A DNA stretch of 64,000 nucleotides from Desulfomicrobium macestii (GTDB lineage Bacteria; Desulfobacterota; Desulfovibrionia; Desulfovibrionales; Desulfomicrobiaceae), in assembly GCF_014873765.1 (NCBI RefSeq), contig NZ_JADBGG010000017.1, positions 40,540 to 104,539 on the forward strand, in the 5' to 3' direction. This document shows, piece by piece, positions 45,001-52,328 of this stretch. Below the pieces are notes generated by a model. That model searched no databases and was not told the origin of the DNA. It saw nothing but the letters and a program-made list of their open reading frames with translations. Every line of letters starts with the position of its first letter. The first letter of the stretch is position 1. A program made the translations under genes and the position numbers.

Positions 45001-47046
45001 GGATTTCTGAACTGGAACAATGTATTCAGTGGAATCGAGCCGGAATACAGGGAGGCCAGGGAACTGCAGGCCAGGGCCGCCAAGGCCGACAAGCGCCTGC
45101 GCGAGATCGTGCCCCTGCTTGAAACCGTGATCAAAACCAAGACGCGCTCGCCCGCCGACATCGAGCGTGGCACGCGCCTGGCCGATGAGGCCGTGGCCCT
45201 GCAGCCGAATAACCAGCAGTTTGCGCAGTGGCGCGACATGCTGCGCGATGAAGCGGCCGGGGCAGCTTCGGGCCAGAGCGGTCCGGCCGGATCTGCGGCA
45301 GGGGAGCAGGCCGCAAGGGAATTGTGGCAGGAAGCCGAAAAATTGCAGCTTGAGAACGACTATGTCGGGGCGTTGCAGAAATACAGGGAAGGCCTGAAGC
45401 TTCATGCGGATCCGGCCATCGAGAACCGGGTCAAGACCCTGGAAAAATATGTGGCTGTGACCAAGGGCTCAAAGCCTGCGACTTCCGGTAAATCCGTCCA
45501 GACTGAACCAGCTTCGACCAAGCCTGTGGACACTCTGCCGGCCAAACAACATGCTGACGCGACGAAGTCGGGCAGTCTGGTGGGCGAGTGGGAGATTCTG
45601 AGCCCCGGCCACAAGGGGAAGCTGCTGATTCTGGAACAGGGCGGAGCGGGCTTTTCCGGCCGTGCCTATCCCGATCAGCCTGATCACGACACCGTGATTG
45701 AGGGCCTCATCGATGGAACCAGGATCTCCTTCGTCAGGACTGGCTGGAAGCGGTTCGCCAACCTGCGTCAGGACTTCACAGGTACTCTTGGGGTCGATGA
45801 TGCGGGGAAGGATGTGATGAAGGGCTCGTTCTCCCAGAACGGCAAGGGTTCAACCACATGGTCGGCGACACGGGTCGGGCCCGTCCAGGCTGTGCCGTCC
45901 GTTCCGGAGAAGGGGCCCGCCGCCGAGGCACCGTCAGCCGCGCCACCTGCGGCAGCCAGGGACGCGGATGTCGCCCCGGCCGCAAGCTCCATCAATATGC
46001 TTGGCGAATGGAATCATGTCGGGAACGGGCACACGACAAAATTGATCGTCGGCAAGCAGGGCGGCAATGCATTTTCCGGAGTCATGCATGGAAACCCGCT
46101 GATAAACGGGTTGGTTGACGGAAACAAAGTCACCTTCACCCGCGATATTCCCCAGCGTCAGGATTATACGGGAACGCTCACGGTCGGGCCCGATGGCGCC
46201 ATGAGCATGAGCGGAACGTTTACGCAGAAAGGTTCAAAAGGATTGTATAAATGGTCTTCCAGCAAACCGGCTCCGCAGGAAGAGTCACAGACGGCTGGTC
46301 AGCAAACGTCCCCGCCCCTTTCATCCGCGTCACCAGACAACGAAGCCGATGCGAAAACATCTGGCGGGGCGGGCTGGAAAGCCGTGACCATAGGCAATGT
46401 GAGCTTCGCGGTTCCGGCATCATGGGGACACAAGACCATGAAAGAGCCGAGCGTGGAGGAACTTAATCTTTACTGGGACGGCAGTTTTGATGCGCCTCTG
46501 CATGGGTTATCCGGAGGAGTCTCGATCGATTACGCCCGTGCCAAATCCGATCTATCCGGATCTCGAACCTTGCGCCTGGGTGGGGTGGAAGTCCTGCGGG
46601 TCGACGATGGCCCTGCCATGAACCTGCTTTTTCCGCCCATGTCCGGCAACCGGGGCGTGGCTCTGGTGGTCTTTCGTGGACCGGGCGGCAATCAGGCCAC
46701 CATCGATGCGCTGCTGAAAACCTTTCGCGTCAATGGTCAGGCCGTGCCGGGCGACGGCAAGGCCCTGACCACCGGGCAGAAATATCGAGAGGGGATGCGC
46801 TGGGTGAGCGCGTCGAATCCGGGCCATTATCTGGAACGCAGGACCACGGCCAAGGGCGTGCGCTGGATCGAGCACGATGGCGGCAAGGTGCTGTTCGAAT
46901 TCGAGGAGAAGGGCGGGTCGAGCACGCATGGCTCCGTCACGATCTTTGATCCGTCACGAAACATCTCGGGCGTGCTGTATCCGGACAGGTTTGAATTCAG
47001 CCGGGACGGCAGGAAGCTGGGTTCGCACCAGGGCGGCTGGAAATAG
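39094..47046 (+). CDS. Giant exported multidomain protein (2650 residues)
   Basis: The N-terminal signal ends near LLACNAAADE, which fits either a lipobox (Cys about 21) or signal peptidase I. Residues about 30-1090 are mostly helical, with a hydrophobic zone near 545-650. A beta domain follows, then a Lys/Glu/Pro-rich linker (about 1206-1270), a domain beginning WFKSSLSGGWKIEHNRARLW, and three Ig-like domains (about 1476-1765). TPR-like helices span about 1785-2130. Two tandem lipocalin-like repeats start VGEWEILSPGHKGKLLIL (about 2162) and LGEWNHVGNGHTTKLIV (about 2301). A PsbP-like segment (about 2430-2550) and a short beta tail complete it. AAAGGAAA precedes the chosen ATG; an upstream TTG would add 12 residues. 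I do not recognise the full-length family. Confidence 0.8.
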   Translation: MIRQKIAVCVLSLFMPVLLACNAAADELDPEVTQLLQQCLSSPAHTPPEVINALQEIVNRDKQNIRELFAQEAVRIGGGGDSGLEFKKRVFDAMDRRQFKLADELALQVAEELGEGVEMVVRTGSSGSRHMQLSGNEIKDIRYDLLVSDDDISFVGARAKEAAERFNVLKKSKGLGNARCTAFSLSTITDSTSYDLLVEQIRNREAFVGAAGFGRIRQEMVEKGGAVILTRKGGKVVPVAQTVQDYVAKNAGSSLAEIMDVATIAEDLKKFGPLTMYASAVRQMEKTGAQREKVKYLLRIHAALDAAGSLGEAELIGGGRSSSYFKTLGQELKDVYDDKTGQAAAAFLKRRNPVTLQSDAFEAVMLSTTRKLQKMVAQAEKEAGKGAVNIAGHPELRRMIREMAAGFALFNQTGHKKVIDEVVPTILRNLGSDADINLFYKVLYTATFDAATLSPKGAEAAVGNAVAVWTEARTAEGLVEGMRKAGPEGRQLRQTLTEVGAKRLPGKGAEGATQLRKILAEQHGDDFLWKMLTSNTAKKFLVEGISLAPFAAYTMYQEWQRGEMKDLSTAAFVLIDFVPGGMSVKSLGTEGLTPSTVLMFAKEALYFTPAWPFVLAGDVLYLSWTVGGAIQLQSIGEGLVDVLVYTSEFEDVDGKPHLKGVSLPDGQYFDRDQIYDFLFKTKAVKVRHAISGFEYYINNLSEKSFKVLDEQFVPNDATVQQMRLAIQQHLDAINWSEASKYFSRGDLGGAWVGYLNYLAGFEFVVKAAKGQPWARLYEHLKQQMADRRTIVAQTIMVPQLILMAEEKRATLDASRELPGQLAALQEKFEQMRGSSLEVRLADVVGTQAGREGDKLSQGTAEDKLLASGEYWQNALNLYQRIWNLSVPIQPGIEERTGYSRVKPLGFAWTGDPVDDLRKAEQSKEGFALDLGMIRRDLIRIAKHTPDVNDPVDGQAFEILCGVVFPWRTVLDASDNPGTTRSSAFEKEYAQALEKVRALYGLSLELQDQVDKGAILKTDRNFFVLDTPLKAELLLNDKRLAESLADGSLKLTWSAGPHNTVRNDDVLHARITTPQLEPVTITVLFEQTGVTKAQGALALTLPVRAGDGFLSVSVQPAEAAPGQKLTAVAAVPERFFGDAGFGYRWRCENCELDARDLSSVGLSAGKPGKGAAVVDLVVAGPDGEMLVLASGRAGFVVQDQALPPKTEKEPEAAEGADKEQDKQKKTVEADPQPKAKDEQEKDVKPPEKQAVDATPAGDGQAPGQSSARPAAEEAWFKSSLSGGWKIEHNRARLWAVRMTREIAGKSDMCRPQTVRGTISAKLESSFVPKPGEIDAKLRYLVENNGFYPDEEGIQSFSIGKYKGRMITTTFKYKNGFGNPMAGYRDGTAHSFGYAIVLHETERRMISVNFSVSAGSCWDNSGKDNALAQVKAARGEALGIIQGLSLHETEQESPVTAGVPVVQVEQADEEKEKDKKYQLTLTRVSPASGPVIVGIPVTFKATLSGDKPEGEVRYQFEPHPDVAFTPHEGPSASTTAVFSVPGKVGVWVTAVDKTGTIATSDQLEIEIQKPVLELSMEPKAPFVGQEVKARLTVKPEVKDIDFRWMPVPGNAKHISTSKDNRELVFYLKDEKAAEIQVSARVPFSGEDLGEAKASVAARKYAVTVSAPKAQGPPPRVWKEGVGLVTVDKAIAVDQIVEFSVALQPAALSGPVKYQWKVENGPCRVSNPSSSVARVTANAAGTCELSVTVRDRNDVELGVGQGSFSASVTQEAVRQGEQKAQAGGEAQKLVQNAPAKARKGDYDGAIGDAEEAARLDPKNTAAKALADKLRSEKERIHAQLEKTRKFMEERRYNEAQRELTVAQNLNTYYPPIREMEETLRKHWSAWNQEVNQKNYEIREAIEKKEFGKALEMAAAWRTSTVIAPHSEKELKQNENWARKWQTQKMVQVTLLREAGDMVKEYDYAGAVKRFEQGFLNWNNVFSGIEPEYREARELQARAAKADKRLREIVPLLETVIKTKTRSPADIERGTRLADEAVALQPNNQQFAQWRDMLRDEAAGAASGQSGPAGSAAGEQAARELWQEAEKLQLENDYVGALQKYREGLKLHADPAIENRVKTLEKYVAVTKGSKPATSGKSVQTEPASTKPVDTLPAKQHADATKSGSLVGEWEILSPGHKGKLLILEQGGAGFSGRAYPDQPDHDTVIEGLIDGTRISFVRTGWKRFANLRQDFTGTLGVDDAGKDVMKGSFSQNGKGSTTWSATRVGPVQAVPSVPEKGPAAEAPSAAPPAAARDADVAPAASSINMLGEWNHVGNGHTTKLIVGKQGGNAFSGVMHGNPLINGLVDGNKVTFTRDIPQRQDYTGTLTVGPDGAMSMSGTFTQKGSKGLYKWSSSKPAPQEESQTAGQQTSPPLSSASPDNEADAKTSGGAGWKAVTIGNVSFAVPASWGHKTMKEPSVEELNLYWDGSFDAPLHGLSGGVSIDYARAKSDLSGSRTLRLGGVEVLRVDDGPAMNLLFPPMSGNRGVALVVFRGPGGNQATIDALLKTFRVNGQAVPGDGKALTTGQKYREGMRWVSASNPGHYLERRTTAKGVRWIEHDGGKVLFEFEEKGGSSTHGSVTIFDPSRNISGVLYPDRFEFSRDGRKLGSHQGGWK

Positions 47047-47049
47047 CCT

Positions 47050-47352
47050 TTAGCGCTCGTAGAGCGTCTGCCCCTCGCGGTCTATCTGTTCTCGCAGTCC
47101 GGGGCGGTCGATGGTGTCGAGAAGGGACAGGTCGATCATCCAGGGCAGGAGCATGTCGTCAAGGTCGCTCATGATGCCCAAAAGGTGGTTGTGGGTCAGT
47201 TTTTCGCCGACCAGGGTCAGTTCGATGTCCGAACCGGGCTTGAACGTGCCCGTGGCGCGGGAACCGTAAAGGATGGCCTTTTCCACTTCCGGGTACAGGG
47301 CCAGGGCGGCCTGGATTTCCTCGATGGCCTCTTCGGGCAGTCCGAAACGCAT
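47050..47352 (-). CDS. MNT-type nucleotidyltransferase of a HEPN-MNT module
   Basis: A 100-residue minimal nucleotidyltransferase with the polymerase-beta motif YGSRATGTFKPGSDIEL (about residues 29-45), i.e. GS-x-D-x-E, and a third acidic position in MIDLSLLD (about 71-78). Such proteins adenylylate and silence their HEPN partner, encoded next to them. Here the partner lies immediately upstream on the same strand, with its original stop overlapping this ATG (TGATG), but it is truncated and frameshifted. The gene ends 3 bases from the end of the converging giant gene. With a dead toxin it is probably a leftover antitoxin. Confidence 0.82.
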   Translation of the reverse strand: MRFGLPEEAIEEIQAALALYPEVEKAILYGSRATGTFKPGSDIELTLVGEKLTHNHLLGIMSDLDDMLLPWMIDLSLLDTIDRPGLREQIDREGQTLYER

Positions 47353-47530
47353 CAGATGTCTTCCTCGTTCATGCCGGCCTCAAGCCTGGCCGACAGAGCA
47401 TTAAAAGCGTGAGAGTGTTGGCACGTTAACCGCGATACGGTTTGCCACGTCCGGATAACAGGCATGTGAACTCAGATTGCGGTCCTTGCTCATGTCCATC
47501 CATATCTGACAATTTTCATATTTTAGATGG
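47352..47530 (-). pseudogene. Truncated, frameshifted HEPN (HI0074-like) partner gene
   Basis: On the minus strand the frame reads IWMDMSKDRNLSSHACYPDV, matching the HI0074 pattern W-x-x-M-x-x-x-RN-x-x-SHxY. It then runs into TAA after SRF at 47401. Dropping one T from the four-T run at about 47403-47406 restores RFNALSARLEAGMNEEDI and a stop that overlaps the nucleotidyltransferase start exactly. The N-terminal half of the family (about 75 residues) is missing, and upstream DNA shows no start. I call it a decayed toxin; the single-base shift alone could be a sequencing error, but the missing front could not. Confidence 0.65.
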
Positions 47531-47678
47531 GGTTGCACGATCAGGCAAGCGTTCAGCCATGGCGGGCATCGCGTCAAATCTCCCATAATGCCTTTGACGG
47601 TTTCCGGCCCGGACGATATCCCATGGCCTGGCCGCGGACGGAAGCCCGGCACATTCTTGAAAAAAAGGGGGGATGGGC

Positions 47679-48524
47679 ATGAAGGACGTCATCATCTGGG
47701 GTACAGGGCAGGGCGGGCGTATGATCGCGAGCCTGCTGAACGCCGACATCACCGTCAGGGCCTATTGCGACAGCGATGAAAAAAAATGGGGCGGCATGGT
47801 GGACAAAATCCCCGTCGTCCCGCCCGAGGCTGTTCCGGAGCTGGCACCCGACGCCGTCTTCATCTCCATGCTCAACAAGGACGCCTGCGCCGAGGTGCGG
47901 GCGCGTCTGGAGGGCATGAATATCGCCGCGAGGGTCGTAACGGCGCCGGAACTGCGCCAGACCTTCGACCTGCGTCTGGCCGCGCTGAAGATGATCGCCA
48001 TGGAGGTGCGGGAGCGGGGCGTGCCCGGGGCCGTGGCCGAGCTTGGCGTGTATCGGGGGGACTTCGCCGTGGAACTGAACCGCCTCTTTCCCGAACGCAG
48101 CCTCTACCTCTTCGACACCTTCAGCGGGTTCGATCCGCGAGACGTGGCGGTAGAGGGGGACGGGAAATTTTCACGGGCGGCAGTGGGGGACTTCGCGGAC
48201 ACCAGCGTCGAAGCGGTGCGCGAGCGGCTGCCATTCCCTGACAGGGCCGTGTTTAGGGTCGGCTATTTTCCGGAAACGGCCAGGGGGCTGGATGAGGAAT
48301 TCGCCGTGGTCAGCCTGGACGCGGATCTCTACAAGCCCATTCTCGACGGCCTGCATTATTTCTACCCGCGGATGTCGCATGGCGGATACATCATCATCCA
48401 CGACTACAACAACGCCAGATTCAGCGGCGTCAGGCAGGCCGTGCGGGAGTTCTGCGAGGAGCAGGGAGTGTTCGTCGTCCCCCTGTCCGACCTGCACGGC
48501 ACGGGGATCATCGTCAGGCCGTAA
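47679..48524 (+). CDS. TylF/macrocin-type O-methyltransferase with N-terminal NAD-like fold
   Basis: A 281-residue protein. The first 85 residues form a small Rossmann-like domain (IIWGTGQGGRMIASLL, then ITVRAYCDSDEKKWGG), as in sugar-modifying or CoA-binding-like proteins. The rest is a TylF-class SAM methyltransferase: GAVAELGVYRGDFAVELNRL (about 112-131), LYLFDTFSGFD (about 137-147), VSLDADLYKPILDGL (about 207-221), GGYIIIHDYNN (about 230-240). TylF enzymes methylate sugar hydroxyls, so a glycan tailoring role is likely. The ATG at 47679 is preferred over 47673 because a G-run lies 6 bases before it. Confidence 0.83.
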   Translation: MKDVIIWGTGQGGRMIASLLNADITVRAYCDSDEKKWGGMVDKIPVVPPEAVPELAPDAVFISMLNKDACAEVRARLEGMNIAARVVTAPELRQTFDLRLAALKMIAMEVRERGVPGAVAELGVYRGDFAVELNRLFPERSLYLFDTFSGFDPRDVAVEGDGKFSRAAVGDFADTSVEAVRERLPFPDRAVFRVGYFPETARGLDEEFAVVSLDADLYKPILDGLHYFYPRMSHGGYIIIHDYNNARFSGVRQAVREFCEEQGVFVVPLSDLHGTGIIVRP

Positions 48525-48549
48525 GCCCGGTCCGTCTTCCTTCCCGGGC

Positions 48550-48572
48550 GGGCCGTCCCGAGCGGACGGCCC
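48550..48572. terminator. Strong hairpin between converging genes
   Basis: GGGCCGTCC pairs perfectly with GGACGGCCC around CGAGC, between the methyltransferase stop and the zinc-ribbon gene stop. No T-run follows on either strand, so if it ends transcripts it is not the classic intrinsic kind. Confidence 0.45.
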
Positions 48573-48608
48573 CTCTGGCGGGTCAGCCGCGCCTGAGCCG
48601 CGCCCTGC

Positions 48609-48785
48609 CTACTTGCACTGGTCCAGGACCATGCGTCCGGATTGTCCGCATTTGGGGCAGCGGATGCCGGACTCCGACCCTTCGCATTCCACGCAATACT
48701 TCGCAAAGCAGCTGATGCACCGATACAGCACGGGGTGCGGTATTTCCTTGCCGCAACTCGGGCAGACGTCTTTTTTTTGTTCCAT
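48609..48785 (-). CDS. Small zinc-ribbon protein (58 residues)
   Basis: A very short gene with eight cysteines that form zinc knuckles: VCPSCGKEIPHPVLYRC, ISCFAKYCVECEG, IRCPKCGQSGRMVLDQC. The reading frame starts ATG with AAGGAG 8 bases upstream and ends TAG, and codon use is normal, so it is a real gene although short. It has no catalytic domain and could be a stand-alone ribbon binding nucleic acid or protein. It sits between the methyltransferase and radical SAM genes without overlap to either. Confidence 0.75.
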   Translation of the reverse strand: MEQKKDVCPSCGKEIPHPVLYRCISCFAKYCVECEGSESGIRCPKCGQSGRMVLDQCK

Positions 48786-49037
48786 GGCGGATTCTCCTTG
48801 AGTTTGGGGATCGATTCCGCCGCAAGCATCCGAATAACTGGCATCCGTCGCCGGCGGAAAGTCTTCTTCCGCTCTTTGCGGGAATTATGTCAAGAAGGGC
48901 ATGTGGTGCGCGGCGGGGGATAGTCGTCCGGCATCGAGTCGGGCTGAGGGCATGTAACGCTCTGTTATCTTATCGAAATGTCACGGCGCAAAGGTACATT
49001 ATAAACCCTGCAATTTCTTGGGCATGAGCAGCGGGCG

Positions 49038-50555
49038 TCACTCCAGATGCTTGGCCTGCCTCTTTCCGGGGCCGGATGTATTTATGGCTTCCAGCGACCT
49101 GGGATGAAAAGTCATGTTGTCCGAAATCACCAGGGGCAGGGGGCGGCCCTTGACTTTCAGAAGGTCGGCGGCAATGGCGTTGGCCGCCTCGTTTTTAGAT
49201 AGCCCAAGCTCCTCGGTCAGGTAGGCGAAAAGCAGTTCCGCCAGGCGTTTCAGGGCAATCTGCCAGGTGGACAGCGTCGCGCCGTACAGCCATTTCGAAA
49301 ACCGCAGAAATCCCGCGTAGACATTCTGATCCGGCCACAGCAGGCGCACACTGCCATTGAAGTTTCCGCTGTTGTAGAGCAGATCCCAGAACCGGGCCAA
49401 GCGTTTTAGGTCCTGCATGGGGTTGAAATCAATCAGGTTGTTGGCCAGTATTTCGTATGGGGGATATGGCAGATAGGTCATTCCATGTACGGCATCGTGC
49501 CTGTTCAGGGTGGTGCCGGACAGTTTTTTCAGGACGCCCAGCTGGATTTCCGCCCTGGTCAGGCCCGCCAGGCGGTTCAGGTTGCGGCCAAAGCTGTCCG
49601 CGCTTTCCCCGGGTAGCCCTATGATCAGGTCCACATGCAGATGGGCATTGGTCTTTTCTTCCAGAAAGCGCAGGTTGGCCGTGATCCTGTCCATGTCCAG
49701 CCGCCGGTGGATGGACGCGGCCACATCCGCATTCAGGGTCTGGATGCCGACTTCCAGTTGCAGGGTGCCCGGAGGAAACTTGGCAAGCTGTTCCCGCAAT
49801 TCATCGGGAAAATGTTCGGGCACGACTTCAAAATGGACCAGAAACGGTGGTTCCCGGCGCAGGAAAAAATCCAGGATCGGCCCGACCCGCTGCATGCTCA
49901 GGTTGAAAGTCCGGTCGATGAACTTGAAGTTGCGCGCCCCCCGCTCCCAGAGCGTGGCCAGTTCGCGCAGAAACCGCTCCGGGTCGAAATAGCGGACCTT
50001 TTTGTCGATGGAGGACAGGCAGAATTCACAGGAAAAGGGGCAGCCCCTGGAAGCTTCCACATAAATGACCCGGTGGGCGATGTCCTCGTCGGTGTACAGG
50101 TCGTACGGCATGACAAGGCGGTCCGGATCGGGCGGGCTGGCCGTGATGATCCGGGGCATCCCGGTGTCGCCTGACAGATACGAGGAGCAGAGCTGATGGA
50201 ATTGCTCTTCTCCTTCGCCGCGGATCACGTGGTCGGCCAGGGAAAAATCAAGCCGGTGCGGAAAATGGCTGACTTCCGGCCCGCCCAGAACAAGCAGCGT
50301 CTCGGGCGCGAGGGTTTTGAGAATGCGTACCAGCTGTTCGCATTCTCTCCCGTTCCAGATGTAGACGCCAAGGCCGATGATTCTGGGACGGTGCGCCAGG
50401 ATTTTTTCAGCAATGTCGATCAGTTGTTCCGAAATGACGAATTCCTGGATAACGGCCCGTGGCCGCAGGTCATGCAGATTGGCATGCAGGTAGCGCAGGC
50501 CGATGGCGGGGTGGATATACCGCGCATTGAGCGTGGTGAGAACAATGTCATGCAT
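49038..50555 (-). CDS. B12-binding-domain radical SAM enzyme (DUF4080 type)
   Basis: A 505-residue protein. The N-terminal cobalamin-binding-like domain (about 1-140: LTTLNARYIHPAIGLRYL, ILAHRPRIIGLGVYIWN, LLVLGGPEVSH) is followed by a radical SAM barrel with the cluster motif ASRGCPFSCEFCLSS (CxxxCxxC, about residues 174-188) and LQLEVGIQTLNADVAASIHR (about 268-287). The tail (about 380-480) is the DUF4080 region. Substrate is unknown; relatives are often methyltransferases. The start is set at the ATG giving MHDIVLTTLNARY; there is no good ribosome site, so the exact start is uncertain, and the frame continues upstream without family sequence. Confidence 0.87.
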   Translation of the reverse strand: MHDIVLTTLNARYIHPAIGLRYLHANLHDLRPRAVIQEFVISEQLIDIAEKILAHRPRIIGLGVYIWNGRECEQLVRILKTLAPETLLVLGGPEVSHFPHRLDFSLADHVIRGEGEEQFHQLCSSYLSGDTGMPRIITASPPDPDRLVMPYDLYTDEDIAHRVIYVEASRGCPFSCEFCLSSIDKKVRYFDPERFLRELATLWERGARNFKFIDRTFNLSMQRVGPILDFFLRREPPFLVHFEVVPEHFPDELREQLAKFPPGTLQLEVGIQTLNADVAASIHRRLDMDRITANLRFLEEKTNAHLHVDLIIGLPGESADSFGRNLNRLAGLTRAEIQLGVLKKLSGTTLNRHDAVHGMTYLPYPPYEILANNLIDFNPMQDLKRLARFWDLLYNSGNFNGSVRLLWPDQNVYAGFLRFSKWLYGATLSTWQIALKRLAELLFAYLTEELGLSKNEAANAIAADLLKVKGRPLPLVISDNMTFHPRSLEAINTSGPGKRQAKHLE

Positions 50556-50862
50556 AGGCGGATGTTGGTGTTGCCCCTGTTGAACCGGCCGACGTTTGCG
50601 GGATGCTGTCGGCGATTTTCGTAAGGTGGCGCTGGCCTGGCCTGCCGCATTCTGGCGATGGAGGCCTCGTTCTCGCTGACGTTTTTCAATATCTCCAGTC
50701 AAGTCGATGGAGTCAAGGCAATGGTCTGTTCGTCGTGCCGCTTTTCCGTAACGCTTGACCCACGCTGAATATTTTTGCAGGCACTTCGTTGCATCGCTGA
50801 AGACACGGCGCCGCCCTTGGGCCCGGACCATGGGCCGACCCCGGATACAATCGCAACACCTC
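50556..50862. other. Intergenic region between divergent radical SAM and M23 peptidase genes
   Basis: About 300 bases that must contain both promoters. I see no convincing -35/-10 pair, palindrome or RNA structure. Open frames extend into it from both genes but carry no family residues. A poorly placed CACCTC is the only sequence near the peptidase start. Confidence 0.4.
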
Positions 50863-52230
50863 ATGAAAAATTACTATATCAACGACAAACGGAAACTGGC
50901 GCGCCGACGTCGGCTCATCCCGATCCTCCTGGCCGGTCTGGTCATTGTTTGCGCGCTGTACCTGGCATGGTCGCACCGGCAGGATATCCTCGCCGTGTTC
51001 GGCAGCCCCGCCGAGGACTCCGTCGCCACGGACAACGCCACCACAGACAACGCGACCATGGGCAACGCCACCATGGCCAACGCCACGGCGGTCGCGGCCG
51101 AAGTGCCGGAACCGCCCAGGCGGGAGCCCGTGCAGGAATGTCGGATCCAGGACGGCGACACTCTGAGCTCCATCTTCGATAAGCACCTCATCTCCCAGAC
51201 GACCCTGTTCCAGATCATGGACGCCGACGAGCAGATTCTGGCCCTGGACATCCTGCGCCCCGGGAACACGCTGACGTTCACCTTCAATCCCGACTGGAGC
51301 CTGGAACGGATGGTGCTCTCCGTGAATCCGGCCCGGCAGGTCGTCTATCGGCGGGTTGACGCGGAAAATTTCGAGTTCGAGGAAGTCATCCACCCCGGCA
51401 CCTGGGTGCAGCAGACCCTGGCTGGCGGCATAGAGGGCAGCTTTTTTGTCTCCGCCCAGAACGCGGGCCTGAACGATCAGGAAGTGGCGAGCATCGCGGA
51501 GCTGCTCAAGGGACGCATCAACTTTCGCCGCGACCTGCAGGCTGGGGACACGTTTCAGGTCGTGCGCAGGCAGCAGTACGTCGGTGACGAGTTCACAGGC
51601 GAGAGCCAGATCCTGGGCATCCGCATCATCTGCCGGAAACGGACCTATGACGCCTATCTGTTCTCGGACGGCAAGTACTACGACCGCGAGGGCAACAGCC
51701 TCATGCGCGCCTTTGTCCGCTATCCGTTCAAGGGCAGCCAGCGACTGTCGTCGGCCTTCAATCCCAGGCGGCGCCACCCGGTCACCGGCAGGGTCTCCCC
51801 GCACAACGGCGCCGATTTCCGCATGTCCGTGGGCACGCCCATATTCGCCCCGGGCGATGGCGTGGTCACACGCACCCTCCAGCACCGTTTCGCCGGTAAA
51901 TACATCGAAATCCGGCACAGCGACCGCTACTCGACCCGCTACCTGCATTTGAGCAAATTCCTGGTCCGCAAGGGGCAAAGGGTCAAACGCGGCGACAAGA
52001 TCGCCCTGTCCGGCAACACCGGCCGGTCCACCGGCCCCCATCTGCATTACGAGTTCCATGTCGCGGGGCGTCCGGTCGATCCGGTCACGGCGCCCATCCC
52101 GATCATGTCCTCCATTTCCAAGAAGGATCGCGCCGCCTTCAAGGCCAAGGTTGCGGAGCTGACGGCCGACATGGACCTGGCCAAAGCCGTCGATGGCCCG
52201 CGCCTCTCGCAGGCCGCGACCACGAACTAA
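50863..52230 (+). CDS. M23 (LytM/MepM-type) murein endopeptidase
   Basis: A 455-residue, membrane-anchored peptidoglycan hydrolase. A cytosolic KRKLARRRR stretch precedes one helix (about 17-37), then a low-complexity Asn-Ala-Thr segment (about 47-70), an OapA/LysM-like domain (about 88-150) and the M23 domain (about 300-415). The zinc ligands are in HNGADFRMS (His and Asp, about 313-317) and GPHLHYEFH (about 391-399), with a further His in TRYLHLS. It resembles MepM and Csd-type enzymes that cut peptide cross-links during growth. An earlier in-frame ATG at 50755 adds 36 residues lacking conserved features; ATG 50863 puts the basic patch and helix at the N-terminus. Confidence 0.9.
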   Translation: MKNYYINDKRKLARRRRLIPILLAGLVIVCALYLAWSHRQDILAVFGSPAEDSVATDNATTDNATMGNATMANATAVAAEVPEPPRREPVQECRIQDGDTLSSIFDKHLISQTTLFQIMDADEQILALDILRPGNTLTFTFNPDWSLERMVLSVNPARQVVYRRVDAENFEFEEVIHPGTWVQQTLAGGIEGSFFVSAQNAGLNDQEVASIAELLKGRINFRRDLQAGDTFQVVRRQQYVGDEFTGESQILGIRIICRKRTYDAYLFSDGKYYDREGNSLMRAFVRYPFKGSQRLSSAFNPRRRHPVTGRVSPHNGADFRMSVGTPIFAPGDGVVTRTLQHRFAGKYIEIRHSDRYSTRYLHLSKFLVRKGQRVKRGDKIALSGNTGRSTGPHLHYEFHVAGRPVDPVTAPIPIMSSISKKDRAAFKAKVAELTADMDLAKAVDGPRLSQAATTN

Positions 52231-52328
52231 CCCACCGGCAGGCCGCGCCTCTTCCGATCGCCAGACGTTCCTGTTTTTCTGCACTATCGATGGCGTCGTG
52301 CCGCAGTCGCAAGCGCTTCCGGGCGTTT

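Noticed and set aside
48550..48572. Rho-independent terminator of the methyltransferase gene
   Set aside because: The hairpin is strong, but no T-run follows on either strand; kept only as a hairpin with low confidence.
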